Part shown: positions 55,274 to 64,000 of the stretch, one piece after another
How the letters are laid out: each line of letters begins with the position of its first letter
Numbering within the stretch: the stretch's first letter is position 1
Assembly (NCBI GenBank): GCA_017853885.1
Contig: JAFMIR010000005.1
Span: forward strand, 78,657 to 142,656
Reading direction: 5' to 3'
From: Prosthecobacter sp.
Lineage (GTDB): Bacteria; Verrucomicrobiota; Verrucomicrobiia; Verrucomicrobiales; Verrucomicrobiaceae
DNA length: 64,000 nucleotides
The notes under the pieces: model-generated
What the model was told of the DNA's origin: nothing
Database searches by the model: none
What the model saw: only the letters and a program-made list of their open reading frames with translations
Made by a program: the position numbers and the translations under genes

Positions 55274-56458
55274 ATGAAAACCAGTCATCTTGTTTCCATT
55301 GCCGTCATCTTTATCTTCACGTCCCTTGCTTGGTGGTTTCTCGCCGGCACGATCACCATGCGCACGGCTCATGTCCGCGACACCATAACCTACGGAGTGC
55401 ATGACCGATGGGGCCCAAATCTCGTCCAGAAGCATCCCACGGCGAGTTACAAGGCGAGTGATGGAGATCGCGTCATGCTGCAGCCGGCCACGACGGATGT
55501 GAAAGTCTCGCTCTCCTACCAGCCAGTGAAAATGGGCCTCTTTTGGCAGCGGACCTACGGAATGATCTTTGAAGGTGGCTACACCTTCAAGAACGATACC
55601 GCTATCACACAGACGCTACACATGGATCTCGAGCTGCCGACCACCAAAAGCATGATCGACAAGATCCATTTCGTGATCGGCGAGGGTGAGAGGGCCCGCA
55701 AATCTCTCGTCACACCCGAGCAAGGCATCATGACCGAGAGCGTGGAGCTCGCGCCAGGGCAGTCGGTGCCGGTAAAGATCAGCTACGAATGCCGTGGCAC
55801 CGATGCGTGGCGCTACGCCTTTGCCGATGCCAGCCGCATCCGCGATTTCCAGCTCACGCTGATCACCGATTTCACCGATGTGAACTTCCCCGTCAGCTCG
55901 CCGACGGATCGCGATCTCGCGGGGAAGGGTATGAAGTTCATCTGGAAGTATGACGACGCCATCTCCGCCCCCGGCATCGCTATCGACATGCCGCGTGAAT
56001 TGAATGCCGGCCCTGTCGCCGCACAGATCGCGTTCTGGTCACCTCTCTCGCTCCTGCTGTTCTTTGGAGTGCTAGTTATCACGGTCATCGTGCGCGGCAT
56101 TCGCCTGCATCCGGTGAATTACATTTTCCTCGCGGGTGGCTTCTTTGCGTTCCCGCTGCTCTTTAGCTATATGCTCGATTTGTTTCCGGTGTATGCCAGC
56201 TTTGCCATCGCAGCTGTCGTCTCGCTGGCGCTGGTCTGTGGTTACCTCCGCGCTGCAGCGGGTGAGTTCGTGTTCCGCATCGCCCTCCCGGCGCAGTTTG
56301 CCTACATGGTGCTCTTCAGCGCCAGTTTCTTCTTCAAAGGCCTCACGGGTCTAACGCTCACCCTAGGCGGCATTGCCACCCTCGCCGTGCTCATGGCCCT
56401 GACCGCGAAAGTGGACTGGAGTCAGCGACTGATTGGCTTTTCGCCAAAACTCGCCTGA
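55274..56458 (+). CDS. CreD-like inner-membrane protein
   Basis: A 394-residue protein. An N-terminal signal-anchor helix (SIAVIFIFTSLAWWFLAGT) is followed by a large extracytoplasmic beta-rich domain (about residues 30-255) and six helices in the last 140 residues. The helix-rich end (LHPVNYIFLAGGFFAFPLLFSYML) matches the C-terminal region of the CreD/CreBC-regulated inner-membrane proteins. No CreBC two-component genes are adjacent. The function of CreD is not settled; envelope stress is the usual context. The upstream partner gene suggests an envelope complex. Confidence 0.75.
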   Translation: MKTSHLVSIAVIFIFTSLAWWFLAGTITMRTAHVRDTITYGVHDRWGPNLVQKHPTASYKASDGDRVMLQPATTDVKVSLSYQPVKMGLFWQRTYGMIFEGGYTFKNDTAITQTLHMDLELPTTKSMIDKIHFVIGEGERARKSLVTPEQGIMTESVELAPGQSVPVKISYECRGTDAWRYAFADASRIRDFQLTLITDFTDVNFPVSSPTDRDLAGKGMKFIWKYDDAISAPGIAIDMPRELNAGPVAAQIAFWSPLSLLLFFGVLVITVIVRGIRLHPVNYIFLAGGFFAFPLLFSYMLDLFPVYASFAIAAVVSLALVCGYLRAAAGEFVFRIALPAQFAYMVLFSASFFFKGLTGLTLTLGGIATLAVLMALTAKVDWSQRLIGFSPKLA

Positions 56459-56495
56459 TCGGGTGGCGAAAAGAGACCTACAGACGCTTTTCAAT

Positions 56496-56522
56496 GGCAT
56501 CCTCCGCGTCGCGCAGGATGCC
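56496..56522 (+). terminator. Possible hairpin downstream of the CreD-like gene
   Basis: The 8-base arms GGCATCCT (56496-56503) and AGGATGCC (56515-56522) form a perfect stem, but no T run follows. It may be a weak terminator or part of the long guaA leader (56459-56736). Low confidence. Confidence 0.4.
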
Positions 56523-56736
56523 CATTTAGTTGATGGGGTTATGCCTGATTTTTCGAAGGGTATTTTTTTGCACATGGGTTGATAAAAGGTGCCTATCATT
56601 TCTGAGGGAAGGACTGCTTTCTGAGATTCGTTTGAATCCTGAGTGCTTCGGGAAGATATCACGACCTTCTTTCCCAAGCGCGACTCCTCCTACCGCTTGC
56701 AAGCCTGTCTGCCATTGGTAAAGCTGCCGTTTCCCC

Positions 56737-58257
56737 ATGACGCCCCAAGAAGTCGCCGTCCTTGATTACGGCTCACAGTATTCTCAGCTCATTGTCCGCC
56801 GCGTGCGAGAGCTCGGCTTTGTCTCGCATCTGTATCCGCCTGCGGAACTGCCGAACCTGAAATCTCCTGGCGCCATCATTCTGTCCGGCGGCCCGCGCAG
56901 CACATCCGAAAAAGATGCTCCAGATGTCGATTTTGAGAAGCTGATGTCTTTCGGTGTTCCCGTGCTCGGTGTGTGTTACGGCATGCAGCTTCTCAACATC
57001 AAGCACGGTGGCACGGTCAAGCCTGGTGTCACTCGCGAGTATGGCCCGGCCAAATTGGTGGTCACCGACCACGAGGACTTGTTCAGTGGTATCTCGCACG
57101 AATCGCAGGTCTGGATGAGCCATAGCGACACGTGCGCAAATCTTGCCAGCACGACTCAGGTCATCGCCACAAATGAAGACGCCGTGCCCGTGGCCCTGAA
57201 ATGGTCCGACCGCTGTTGGGGGATCCAGTTTCATCCGGAAGTCACTCATTCGCACGAAGGCACCGCCATCTTGAAGAACTTCCTAACCAAGAGTGGCGCG
57301 AAGCTTGCCGCCTTCGACATCAACGCGTTCAAGGCCCAGATGCTTGAACGCATCAAGGCGGAGGTTGGCAGTCGTGAGGTCATCTGCGGTGTGTCCGGCG
57401 GCGTGGACAGCACGGTGCTTGCCGTATTGCTAGCCAAGGCTGGTGTGAAGGTGCGCTGCATTTTCATCGACACTGGCATGATGCGTCTCAACGAGGCGGC
57501 GGAGGTCAAGATGCTTTTCGACGAGGTCGGCGTGCCTATTGAACAGATCGACGCCAGCGCCATTTTCCTTGGTGCGCTCAAAGGCGTTACCGATCCTGAG
57601 CAGAAGCGCCGCATCATTGGCACGCTCTTTGTTGAGGAGTTCTGGAAAGTGGCTGATAACGTTGAACTACTCGCGCAGGGAACTTTGTATCCTGACGTGA
57701 TTGAGAGCGCCACCAGCGGCAGCATTGCCAGCAAAATCAAAACGCATCACAACCGCGTCGATCGCATCATGGAGCTCAAGGAGCAGGGCAAGGTGCTCGA
57801 ACCGCTCGCTGAGCTCTTCAAAGACGAGGTCCGCGCTCTTGGTGCCAGCCTTGGCATCCCCCACCGCGCCTTATGGCGTCATCCTTTTCCCGGTCCCGGC
57901 CTCGCGGTGCGTATCCCTGGAGAGATCACCGCCGAACGCGTCGCTATTACGCAGCAGGCTGATGCCATCTTCATCGGTGAACTACGTCGCAGTGGCTGGT
58001 ATGAGCAAACTTGGCAGGCCTATGCCGCGCTGCTTCCCGTGAAAACGGTGGGCGTGAAAGGAGACGAACGTAGCTACGAGCAAGCCATCAGTCTGCGTGC
58101 CGTCATTTCGGAAGATGCCATGACCGCCGACTGGGTCGAACTACCCTACAGCGTGCTGCGCAACGCCTCGAATCAGATTCTCAATCGCGTCAAAGGTGTG
58201 AATCGCGTGCTCTACGACATCAGCACTAAGCCGCCCGCGAGCATTGAATGGGAGTGA
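56737..58257 (+). CDS. guaA: GMP synthase (glutamine-hydrolysing)
   Basis: A 506-residue enzyme that converts XMP to GMP using glutamine nitrogen and ATP. The N-terminal class I glutaminase has the catalytic Cys (GVCYGMQLL) and His-Glu (FHPEVTHS). The synthetase P-loop motif SGGVDST is at about residue 223 (GVSGGVDSTVLAVLL), and the C-terminal dimerisation/XMP-binding part (PPASIEWE end) is intact. A 278-base upstream region with two hairpin-like segments and no gene precedes it. The stop overlaps the tmk start by one base (TGATG). Confidence 0.97.
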   Translation: MTPQEVAVLDYGSQYSQLIVRRVRELGFVSHLYPPAELPNLKSPGAIILSGGPRSTSEKDAPDVDFEKLMSFGVPVLGVCYGMQLLNIKHGGTVKPGVTREYGPAKLVVTDHEDLFSGISHESQVWMSHSDTCANLASTTQVIATNEDAVPVALKWSDRCWGIQFHPEVTHSHEGTAILKNFLTKSGAKLAAFDINAFKAQMLERIKAEVGSREVICGVSGGVDSTVLAVLLAKAGVKVRCIFIDTGMMRLNEAAEVKMLFDEVGVPIEQIDASAIFLGALKGVTDPEQKRRIIGTLFVEEFWKVADNVELLAQGTLYPDVIESATSGSIASKIKTHHNRVDRIMELKEQGKVLEPLAELFKDEVRALGASLGIPHRALWRHPFPGPGLAVRIPGEITAERVAITQQADAIFIGELRRSGWYEQTWQAYAALLPVKTVGVKGDERSYEQAISLRAVISEDAMTADWVELPYSVLRNASNQILNRVKGVNRVLYDISTKPPASIEWE

Positions 58258-58883
58258 TGATCATGAGCGCTGGATTTCTTCTTTCGTTCGAAGGCTCTGA
58301 AGGCTGCGGGAAATCCACGCAAATTCGGCTTTTGAGGGAAAGGCTCGAAAAGACGGGTCGTAAGGTCGAGGTCTTGCGTGAGCCAGGTGGCACGGAGATC
58401 GGTGAGAGCATTCGCCACCTGCTTCAACATGCCAAGGAAGGCCACGCGATGACTTCGGAGACAGAGCTGTTGCTGTTCGCTGCCAGCCGGGCGCAAATCG
58501 TGCGCGAGAAAATTCGGCCGTTGGTCGAAAGCGGCGCGTGGGTGATTCTCGACCGTTTTTTAGATTCCACGACAGTTTATCAAGGGTATTCCCGTGGCCT
58601 GCCAATGGATGCAGTGAATGCCATCAACCAATTTGCCACAGGTGGCACGCTGCCCCAGCTTACGGTTCTTCTTGATCTCGATGTGCAGAAAGCGTGGCAG
58701 CGCATCCATGCCACAGGGCGTGAGCTCGACCGCATGGAGAGCCAGCCAACCGAATTTTTTGAGAAAGTGCGCCAAGGATATCTTTCCCTAGCTCAGGCCG
58801 AGCCGCAGCGTTTTCGAGTGGTGGATGCCTCGCAATCGCCGGAGGTCGTTCACGAGCAGATTTGGAGTTTGTTGCCCGCTTAG
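58257..58883 (+). CDS. tmk: Thymidylate kinase
   Basis: A 208-residue kinase that makes dTDP. The P-loop is FEGSEGCGKSTQ, the DR-Y region is seen as LDRFLDSTTVYQGYSRG, and the thymidine site LREPGGTEIGE is complete. The start ATG at 58257 overlaps the guaA TGA (TGATG), pointing to translational coupling; the ATG at 58263 is the alternative. It ends 6 bases before the delta-prime gene. Confidence 0.95.
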   Translation: MIMSAGFLLSFEGSEGCGKSTQIRLLRERLEKTGRKVEVLREPGGTEIGESIRHLLQHAKEGHAMTSETELLLFAASRAQIVREKIRPLVESGAWVILDRFLDSTTVYQGYSRGLPMDAVNAINQFATGGTLPQLTVLLDLDVQKAWQRIHATGRELDRMESQPTEFFEKVRQGYLSLAQAEPQRFRVVDASQSPEVVHEQIWSLLPA

Positions 58884-58889
58884 CCATTC

Positions 58890-59885
58890 ATGCCTTTCAA
58901 ATCTGACCATGCCCTCCAGCTCCTTGCAAGGGCCCGTGACAACGGGCGGCTGGGGCATGCCTATTTGATCACCGGCCCCAAAGAAGCTCGTCATGAGGAC
59001 TTCGCGGCGAAGGTGCTCGACCTCGTGGTTGGCACGCCGCAGCGGACGCTGGAAGGCTGGGAAGGGCAGGGGGCGATCGTCTTGCGGCCGCAGAGCAAAT
59101 CACGGCGTATCACAATCGGGGACGATGGAGACGATCCGGGTACGATTCGCTTTCTCGAAAAGATGATACGCCGCACCGCTTCGCCAAACGGCTGGAAGCT
59201 CGGCATCATCGTCGATGCGGAGCGAATGAATGTGCAGGCGCAGAATGCTTTTTTAAAGACGCTAGAGGAGCCGCCGCCACGTACGCTGTTGCTGTTGCTG
59301 ACCACCCAGCCTGAGCAGCTTCTGCCCACGATCCAGTCACGCGTGATCGAGGTCGGCTTGATGCCGCCGGAAGGCACCCGCATCTTCACGGAGCATGAGA
59401 ACAAGCTGCTCATCGTGCTCGGCAAGCATGCTGCAAAGAGCTCCAGTACACTCGCGGGTGCTCTGGCACTGAAAGTGGAGTTTGAGCAGATCCTTGAAGA
59501 TCTGCACGACGATCTCAAAAAGAAACATGAAGAGGAATTTGAGCGCGAGACGGAGCACTATGGCAAGACCACGGATGGCTCTTGGCTTAAGCAACGCGAA
59601 GAGCAGGTGGAGGCAGCCATTGAGGCGGACTACATCCAGCAGCGCAGCGCCCTGATGGAACTCCTCTTGTCTTGGTTCGGTGATGTGGCCCGCCAACAGG
59701 CGGGTGCAGAGCATCTCGATCTGCCGAAGCATCAGAACATGACAGCATCGCTCGCGGCGAAATGGGCTCCGGATGATGTCGCCAAACGAGTGCGAGTGCT
59801 GCGTCAGCTCGAAAGCCATCTGCATACGAATGTGAACGAGTCCTTGGCCTTGGAAGTGGGCTTCATCCAAGCCTTCGGTAGCTGA
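58890..59885 (+). CDS. holB: DNA polymerase III delta-prime-like clamp-loader subunit
   Basis: A 331-residue AAA+ protein. It has the clamp-loader pattern (HAYLITGPKEARHEDFA, NAFLKTLEEPP, LLTTQPEQLLPTIQSRV) without a usable Walker A lysine in the GxxxxGK position (GPKEAR), as is normal for delta-prime. The SRC motif is here QSRV, lacking the Cys. A C-terminal helical half is followed by a long charged coiled segment (LKKKHEEEFERETEHYG, about residues 205-250), which is longer than in well-known homologues. The operon order guaA-tmk-holB is tight. Its role in clamp loading is by family. Confidence 0.85.
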   Translation: MPFKSDHALQLLARARDNGRLGHAYLITGPKEARHEDFAAKVLDLVVGTPQRTLEGWEGQGAIVLRPQSKSRRITIGDDGDDPGTIRFLEKMIRRTASPNGWKLGIIVDAERMNVQAQNAFLKTLEEPPPRTLLLLLTTQPEQLLPTIQSRVIEVGLMPPEGTRIFTEHENKLLIVLGKHAAKSSSTLAGALALKVEFEQILEDLHDDLKKKHEEEFERETEHYGKTTDGSWLKQREEQVEAAIEADYIQQRSALMELLLSWFGDVARQQAGAEHLDLPKHQNMTASLAAKWAPDDVAKRVRVLRQLESHLHTNVNESLALEVGFIQAFGS

Positions 59886-60047
59886 GGAGGCTTGCTATGA
59901 GGACCTCGTTGGGCTCTGCTAAACTCCACGAAGTTCATGTTCAATCATTGAAACCGTGATACGCTTAGCGGTGCCGCCGCCCCCGTGTTTTCGGGGGATG
60001 CATTTGCTAAGGCCATCCATCATCTGCCGTAGTAACACCAAGTCATC

Positions 60048-62495
60048 ATGCTAGTCTGCCATTTCTCCAAGTCATCTATCGCCCTCTTCTTACTGCTGCT
60101 CGGCAGCGCTGGAGCGATGCCTGCCGCTGAGCCATTTGAGGCGTTTTTGAAGACACACTGCGTGCGCTGCCATGGTCCTGAAAAAGAAAAGGGGGATTTG
60201 CGCATCGATCAACTCTCGCGGGATTTCAAAGTGGGTGCGGACACGCATCATTGGGCGGAGGTGATCGAGCAGGTGAACTCCGGGGAGATGCCACCAAAGA
60301 AGGAAAAAAGACCCTCGCAGGCGGAGATCGCCTCGTTTGTGACCAGCCTCGATGCGCGCATCAAGGAAGGCCGTGCGGCACGGATGGCGGCGCGGCCGCC
60401 GGTGGCGCATTACCGGCTGAGCCGGAAAGAGTATCAAAACACCGTCTATGATCTGCTCGGCGTTCGCTACGACCCCACCAAACCGGGCGAGTTAAATGAA
60501 GATACACGTTGGCATGGCTTTGAGCGCATTGGGTCGGAGCTGTCGCTCTCGCCTTCCCATGTGGATCGCTACTATCGCGCGGCCGAACTGGTGCTGGATC
60601 GGGCTTTTCCCACCACGTCCAGCGAGGCGCGCAAAGTCCGCAAGACAGCGGCGGATCTTCGCTACGGCGGTGGTAAGGACGCTCAAGCGGCGCTAGACCG
60701 TTTCGGCATCAAGCGGCCGCTGCGGTATCTGTTGTTTCCGGGCAGCACGCAGAACGCGCTTTCGCCACATTGGTTTGGCAAGACAGGTCCGGAACACAGC
60801 GGACTCTACAAATTACGCATTCAAGCCAGTGGAACACGTCCGCCCGGCGGTCAGACGGCGCATCTGAGCATTGGCAAGAGAACCAGTGAGGAGACAGTGG
60901 ACGGATTGATTGAATTCGACATCACAGCGCCAGAGGACAAGCCGCAGGTTTTTGAGTTCGAGGTGTTTCTCGAGATGCCCCTGTCATTGGATTTCTGTGT
61001 CGTTGCGACGGACGTCGTGGACCGCCGCGCGGGAGCGGCCTTCCGCAATGCGCTCGCCAGCCGTGGGGGCTACATTTTCACACACAGCAGCGAGACGATG
61101 CTGCTGAATCCCAACGCGCCGCAGATGTTCGATGACAAGGGCAACGGTCTTTTTTCCACGGTGCTGCTCGACTGGATCGAGTGGGAAGGGCCGCTGGTGT
61201 CGGAGGCGGAAAAATCGCGCCGCAAAGATGTCGTGCCGCCGGATGACGCGACACCTGATGTCGTCGCGGCGCACCTGCAGCGCTTCGCCGAACGCGCTTG
61301 GAGGCGTCCTGTCCGCGCGGAGGAGTTGACCGAATACGTGAAGGCTTACCAGTCCGAACGCGACGCCGGCGAAAAGACCGCCGATGCCTATCGCGTGGCC
61401 TTGCAAGGCGTGCTGACCTCGCGGCACTTCATCTACCTTGTCGAAGGCGACCCATCGCTCCGTGAGCAGCTCAACGATTCCGAACTCGCCACCCGGCTCT
61501 CGTATTTCCTGTGGAGCTCGATGCCGGATGACGCGCTCTTCACCGCGGCAAAAGCTGGCAAACTGAAAGGCGACGCTTTGAAGAAGGAGGTCGATCGCAT
61601 GCTTGCGGACGGCAAAGCGGGCCGCTTTATCGAGGATTTCTCGCGGCAGTGGCTGCAGTTGCATCGTGTGGGCATGTTCCCGCCAGACAAGAAGCTCTAT
61701 CCCACCTACGATGCCTGGCTGGAAACGAGCATGCGCGCCGAGCCGGTGGAGTTCTTCCGTGAGATGTTTGCCGACAATCTGCCCATCGATGCCCTCATCG
61801 AGTCGGATTGGACGATGGCCAATGCACGTCTCTGTGACTTTTACGGACTGCCGGAGCCCAAGTTGGGCGGTTTTCAGCGCATGTCGCTGAAGCCCGAAGA
61901 TCGTCGCGGCGGCCTGCTGACGATGGGCGCGGTGCTCGGACTGACCTCGGACGGCACGCGCCATCGTCCGGTGCATCGCGGTGTGTGGCTTAGCGAGGTC
62001 GTGCTGGGCAAGCCTCCGCCTCCACCTCCGGCGAACGTGCCCGCGATTGAACCGCCGACCCCGCAAAGCCCCAAGGCCACGCTGCGCCAGAAGATCGAAG
62101 CCCATCGCAATGACGCCAACTGCGCCGCCTGCCACGCCAAGATCGATCCGCTCGGTCTTGCCTGGGATAACTACGATGCGATCGGCCAATGGCGCACCCG
62201 CGAAAAAATCCCTGCCGGTTTGGGTGAGGATCCTTTGATCAACGCCTCTGGTGAAATGCCCGATGGTCGTGCCTTCAAGGATGCCACTGACTTTAAGCGG
62301 CGGCTGCTTGAAGACCGTGACAAGGTCGCACGCGCCTTCATCGAGCACCTTTGCACCTACGCGCTGCGCCGCGCCGTCGCGTTTGACGATCAGGACGACC
62401 TCAATGCCATCCAAGCCGAAGCCAAGAAGAGCAACTACCGCATCCAAGATATCGTCCGCGCCGTCGCCACGTCAGACCTTGTGAAGAAGCGCTGA
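60048..62495 (+). CDS. Secreted DUF1592/DUF1588-type cytochrome protein
   Basis: An 815-residue protein with a signal peptide. A planctomycete cytochrome domain (CVRCH, residues 38-42) is followed by DUF1587, an internal beta-sandwich, DUF1592, DUF1588 (with the second haem-type motif CAACH near residue 690) and DUF1585. The [24 protein letters not shown] and [15 protein letters not shown] signatures are diagnostic. The poly-Pro segment ([11 protein letters not shown]) is common in the family. The DUF1552 gene starts 43 bases later, as is usual for this pair. The molecular role in PVC bacteria is unknown; an extracellular redox or polymer-processing complex is suspected. Confidence 0.9.
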   Translation: MLVCHFSKSSIALFLLLLGSAGAMPAAEPFEAFLKTHCVRCHGPEKEKGDLRIDQLSRDFKVGADTHHWAEVIEQVNSGEMPPKKEKRPSQAEIASFVTSLDARIKEGRAARMAARPPVAHYRLSRKEYQNTVYDLLGVRYDPTKPGELNEDTRWHGFERIGSELSLSPSHVDRYYRAAELVLDRAFPTTSSEARKVRKTAADLRYGGGKDAQAALDRFGIKRPLRYLLFPGSTQNALSPHWFGKTGPEHSGLYKLRIQASGTRPPGGQTAHLSIGKRTSEETVDGLIEFDITAPEDKPQVFEFEVFLEMPLSLDFCVVATDVVDRRAGAAFRNALASRGGYIFTHSSETMLLNPNAPQMFDDKGNGLFSTVLLDWIEWEGPLVSEAEKSRRKDVVPPDDATPDVVAAHLQRFAERAWRRPVRAEELTEYVKAYQSERDAGEKTADAYRVALQGVLTSRHFIYLVEGDPSLREQLNDSELATRLSYFLWSSMPDDALFTAAKAGKLKGDALKKEVDRMLADGKAGRFIEDFSRQWLQLHRVGMFPPDKKLYPTYDAWLETSMRAEPVEFFREMFADNLPIDALIESDWTMANARLCDFYGLPEPKLGGFQRMSLKPEDRRGGLLTMGAVLGLTSDGTRHRPVHRGVWLSEVVLGKPPPPPPANVPAIEPPTPQSPKATLRQKIEAHRNDANCAACHAKIDPLGLAWDNYDAIGQWRTREKIPAGLGEDPLINASGEMPDGRAFKDATDFKRRLLEDRDKVARAFIEHLCTYALRRAVAFDDQDDLNAIQAEAKKSNYRIQDIVRAVATSDLVKKR

Positions 62496-62538
62496 AAAAT
62501 CACCCATCCGACAGTCCCATCCTCCACCACGCCATTCC

Positions 62539-63915
62539 ATGAACATCCAAACTCAATCCTGGCTCCTCAATCGCCGCCATGCGCTCAAAGCGCTAGGCAG
62601 CTTCATCTCACTTCCCATGCTGGAGTGCATGGTGCCTCTGCGTGGGGCTGAAAAAGCCATCGCGGCGACCCCCAAACGCAGCGCCTTCATCTACTTGGCC
62701 AACGGCGTGCACTCGCTGAACTACCAGATCTTAAAGTCCGGGCGCGATTACGAGTTTTCGCGCTCCCTGAAGCCGTTGGAGAAGCATCGTGAGGTGATCA
62801 CGCCGATCAGCGGGCTGCATCATCCGGGGGCGCTGAGTCATCATCACAACTGCATCTCGGTTTGGCTCACGGGCGGCAAGCTAGGGCCCTCCGACCGCAA
62901 CACGATCTCGGTGGACCAGAAGATGGCGGAGATCACCGCACCTCACACGCGTTACCCGTCGATGGAGGTCGCACTGACGCAGGGTTCGCTCGCCTGGACG
63001 GCGGATGGCGTGCAGTTGCCCGCGTTGCGGCGTTGCAGCGAGATTTTCGCCTCGCTCTTTGAAGAGCCGAAGGGCGGAAAAATGGCCCAGCGTCGCGCTT
63101 TGCGACGCAAGGGCAGCGTGCTGGACGCGAACCTCGCCGAGGTGCGCCAACTGGAGAAGAAGATGAGTGCCGGGGACAAAGGGCGCATGGAGCAATACCT
63201 CACCTCCGTGCGTGAGGCGGAGATCCGCACCACCCGGGCCGATGCGTGGCTCGACACGCCGTTGCCGGTCGTCTCCGACGCGGACCGCAAGCGCACCAAC
63301 CGCGACATCGCAGCCACGATGGCGGGCGATTACTTCCGCACCGTGTATGACCTCATGGTGCTGGCCTTCCAGACGGATGTGACCCGTGTGGCCACCTTCA
63401 GCCTTGGCGGTGAGGGCGATGCGTTTTCCATTCCGGAGATCGGCATCACCGAGTCGCGCCACCAGCTCAGCCATCACGGTGGCGATGCCGGCTACATGGA
63501 GAAGCTCACCAACTACGACACCTTCGCCATCGAGCAGTTCAGCTACTTCCTCACTCGGCTCTCGGAAACGAAAGACCTCGGTGGCAAACCTTTGCTTGGC
63601 TCTACGATGGCTCTTTTCGGCAGCGGCATGTCGTATGGCCACAGCCATGGCAATGCCAACCTGCCGCTGGTGCTTGCTGGTGGCACCGATCTCGGCCTGA
63701 AGCACGGCAGCCATCTCGACTTCAACAAGGAGGCGAAGGGTTTTGCGGGGTATTCGCTCGCGCCGGACGGCGCGCTGAGCACGGCGCACTACCAGATCTG
63801 CAGCCGCCCGGTGAACACCGACGCGCACATGAGCAACCTGCTGCTCCTCATGGCCCAGCGCATGGGCGTGGAGACGGAGCGATTCGGCGACAGCAACAAG
63901 GTCGTCGCGATATGA
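62539..63915 (+). CDS. DUF1552 secreted protein
   Basis: A 458-residue protein with an N-terminal twin-basic segment ([23 protein letters not shown]) that looks like a Tat or Sec signal. The DUF1552 pattern is clear: [60 protein letters not shown], with many His residues in loops (HH, HHH). It may bind a metal. It is the standard partner of the DUF1592 cytochrome upstream. The stop is ATGA-overlapped by the start of the next gene (63912). Confidence 0.9.
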   Translation: MNIQTQSWLLNRRHALKALGSFISLPMLECMVPLRGAEKAIAATPKRSAFIYLANGVHSLNYQILKSGRDYEFSRSLKPLEKHREVITPISGLHHPGALSHHHNCISVWLTGGKLGPSDRNTISVDQKMAEITAPHTRYPSMEVALTQGSLAWTADGVQLPALRRCSEIFASLFEEPKGGKMAQRRALRRKGSVLDANLAEVRQLEKKMSAGDKGRMEQYLTSVREAEIRTTRADAWLDTPLPVVSDADRKRTNRDIAATMAGDYFRTVYDLMVLAFQTDVTRVATFSLGGEGDAFSIPEIGITESRHQLSHHGGDAGYMEKLTNYDTFAIEQFSYFLTRLSETKDLGGKPLLGSTMALFGSGMSYGHSHGNANLPLVLAGGTDLGLKHGSHLDFNKEAKGFAGYSLAPDGALSTAHYQICSRPVNTDAHMSNLLLLMAQRMGVETERFGDSNKVVAI

Positions 63916-64000
63916 AGAAGTTCTTGGATCGGCTTTCTAGATCCTTGATTTCTGCTTGTTTGGCCTTGCTGGTTGGTTCGTTGGTTGTTCAATCAACCGC
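63912..64000 (+). CDS. 5' fragment of a further secreted protein in the DUF1592 operon
   Basis: The ATG at 63912 overlaps the DUF1552 stop (ATGA) and the frame is open to the window edge. The 29 visible residues are a Lys-rich N terminus and a strongly hydrophobic stretch ([14 protein letters not shown]), consistent with a signal peptide. The overlap means translation is coupled to the DUF1552 gene, so it is probably a third component of that system. In related genomes this position is often held by an ankyrin-repeat or similar protein; the sequence here is too short to tell. Confidence 0.6.
   Translation, partial: MKKFLDRLSRSLISACLALLVGSLVVQST

Noticed and set aside
59980..59997. CCCCC/GGGGG hairpin after holB
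   Set aside because: It has no T run and a short stem. It is not convincing as a terminator or as an RNA gene.
60984..62447. 487-codon open frame on the minus strand
   Set aside because: It is antisense to the DUF1592 cytochrome gene, whose frame carries diagnostic motifs. Long antisense frames are common in GC-rich DNA.
1..64000. CRISPR arrays, transposons, prophage and rRNA
   Set aside because: I looked for spaced direct repeats, transposase motifs, phage genes and rRNA signatures, and saw none.

Overview
The window reads as chromosomal DNA of a free-living member of the Verrucomicrobiota, probably near Verrucomicrobiaceae/Prosthecobacter. This placement is inferred from gene content. The evidence is the set of PVC-superphylum secreted proteins (planctomycete-type cytochrome c/PSD1 at 45309-47654, DUF1592-type cytochrome plus DUF1552 at 60048-63915, and a sulfatase with an EF-hand tail), a moderately high GC content, and many genes that start without a Shine-Dalgarno sequence. 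I found no transposase, integrase, phage gene, CRISPR array or rRNA. One tRNA (Leu, anticodon UAA) is present.

Layout. 1-4923: a 3' gene fragment, then a CobW/COG0523 GTPase diverging from a three-gene overlapping operon (FeoB-like transporter, FAD oxidoreductase with a cysteine tail, Cys-rich orphan). I think this is an under-described metal-handling locus. 5079-16811: housekeeping and core genes (HtrA protease, ribosomal protein L9, M20 peptidase, ruvA, a 2-hydroxyacid dehydrogenase, a small conserved protein, a cupin, a phosphohexomutase, a Pro-rich secreted protein, rpoN with a near-consensus sigma-54 promoter in front of it, and two DoxX-like membrane proteins tail to tail). 17057-25989: a secreted NHL propeller, then a sulfur-assimilation operon running Rrf2 regulator, YezD-like peptide, outer-membrane barrel, sulfate-binding protein, cysteine synthase, M14-type deacylase, CysT, CysW, CysA.

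26465-42595: tRNA-Leu, ndk, a PQQ-type propeller, a Dabb lipoprotein, a sulfatase, a sugar-acid dehydratase with a divergent LysR regulator, a phosphotransferase, a CBS protein, dtd, a nucleotide-binding carrier-like protein, homoserine dehydrogenase, a Gfo/Idh/MocA oxidoreductase, a large secreted gluzincin-type peptidase and 5-formyl-THF cyclo-ligase. 42579-51428: two large c-type cytochrome proteins and a 1232-residue multidomain subtilase, all secreted. 51442-59885: a HAD phosphatase, a DMT-like membrane protein, a sugar-isomerase-like TIM barrel, an envelope gene pair ending in a CreD-like protein, and the tightly packed guaA-tmk-holB set. 60048-64000: the DUF1592/DUF1552 pair overlapping a third secreted gene that is cut by the window edge.

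How the genes fit together. The sulfatase can release sulfate from polysaccharide, and the sulfate ABC transporter and cysteine synthase can take it up and fix it. The redox and regulatory genes (4-Cys Rrf2, YezD) are the expected controls. The sugar-acid dehydratase, Gfo/Idh/MocA protein, xylose-isomerase-like protein and large secreted cytochromes and peptidases suggest a polysaccharide- and protein-degrading saprophyte. Family assignments come from motif recognition by eye; no database search was run.
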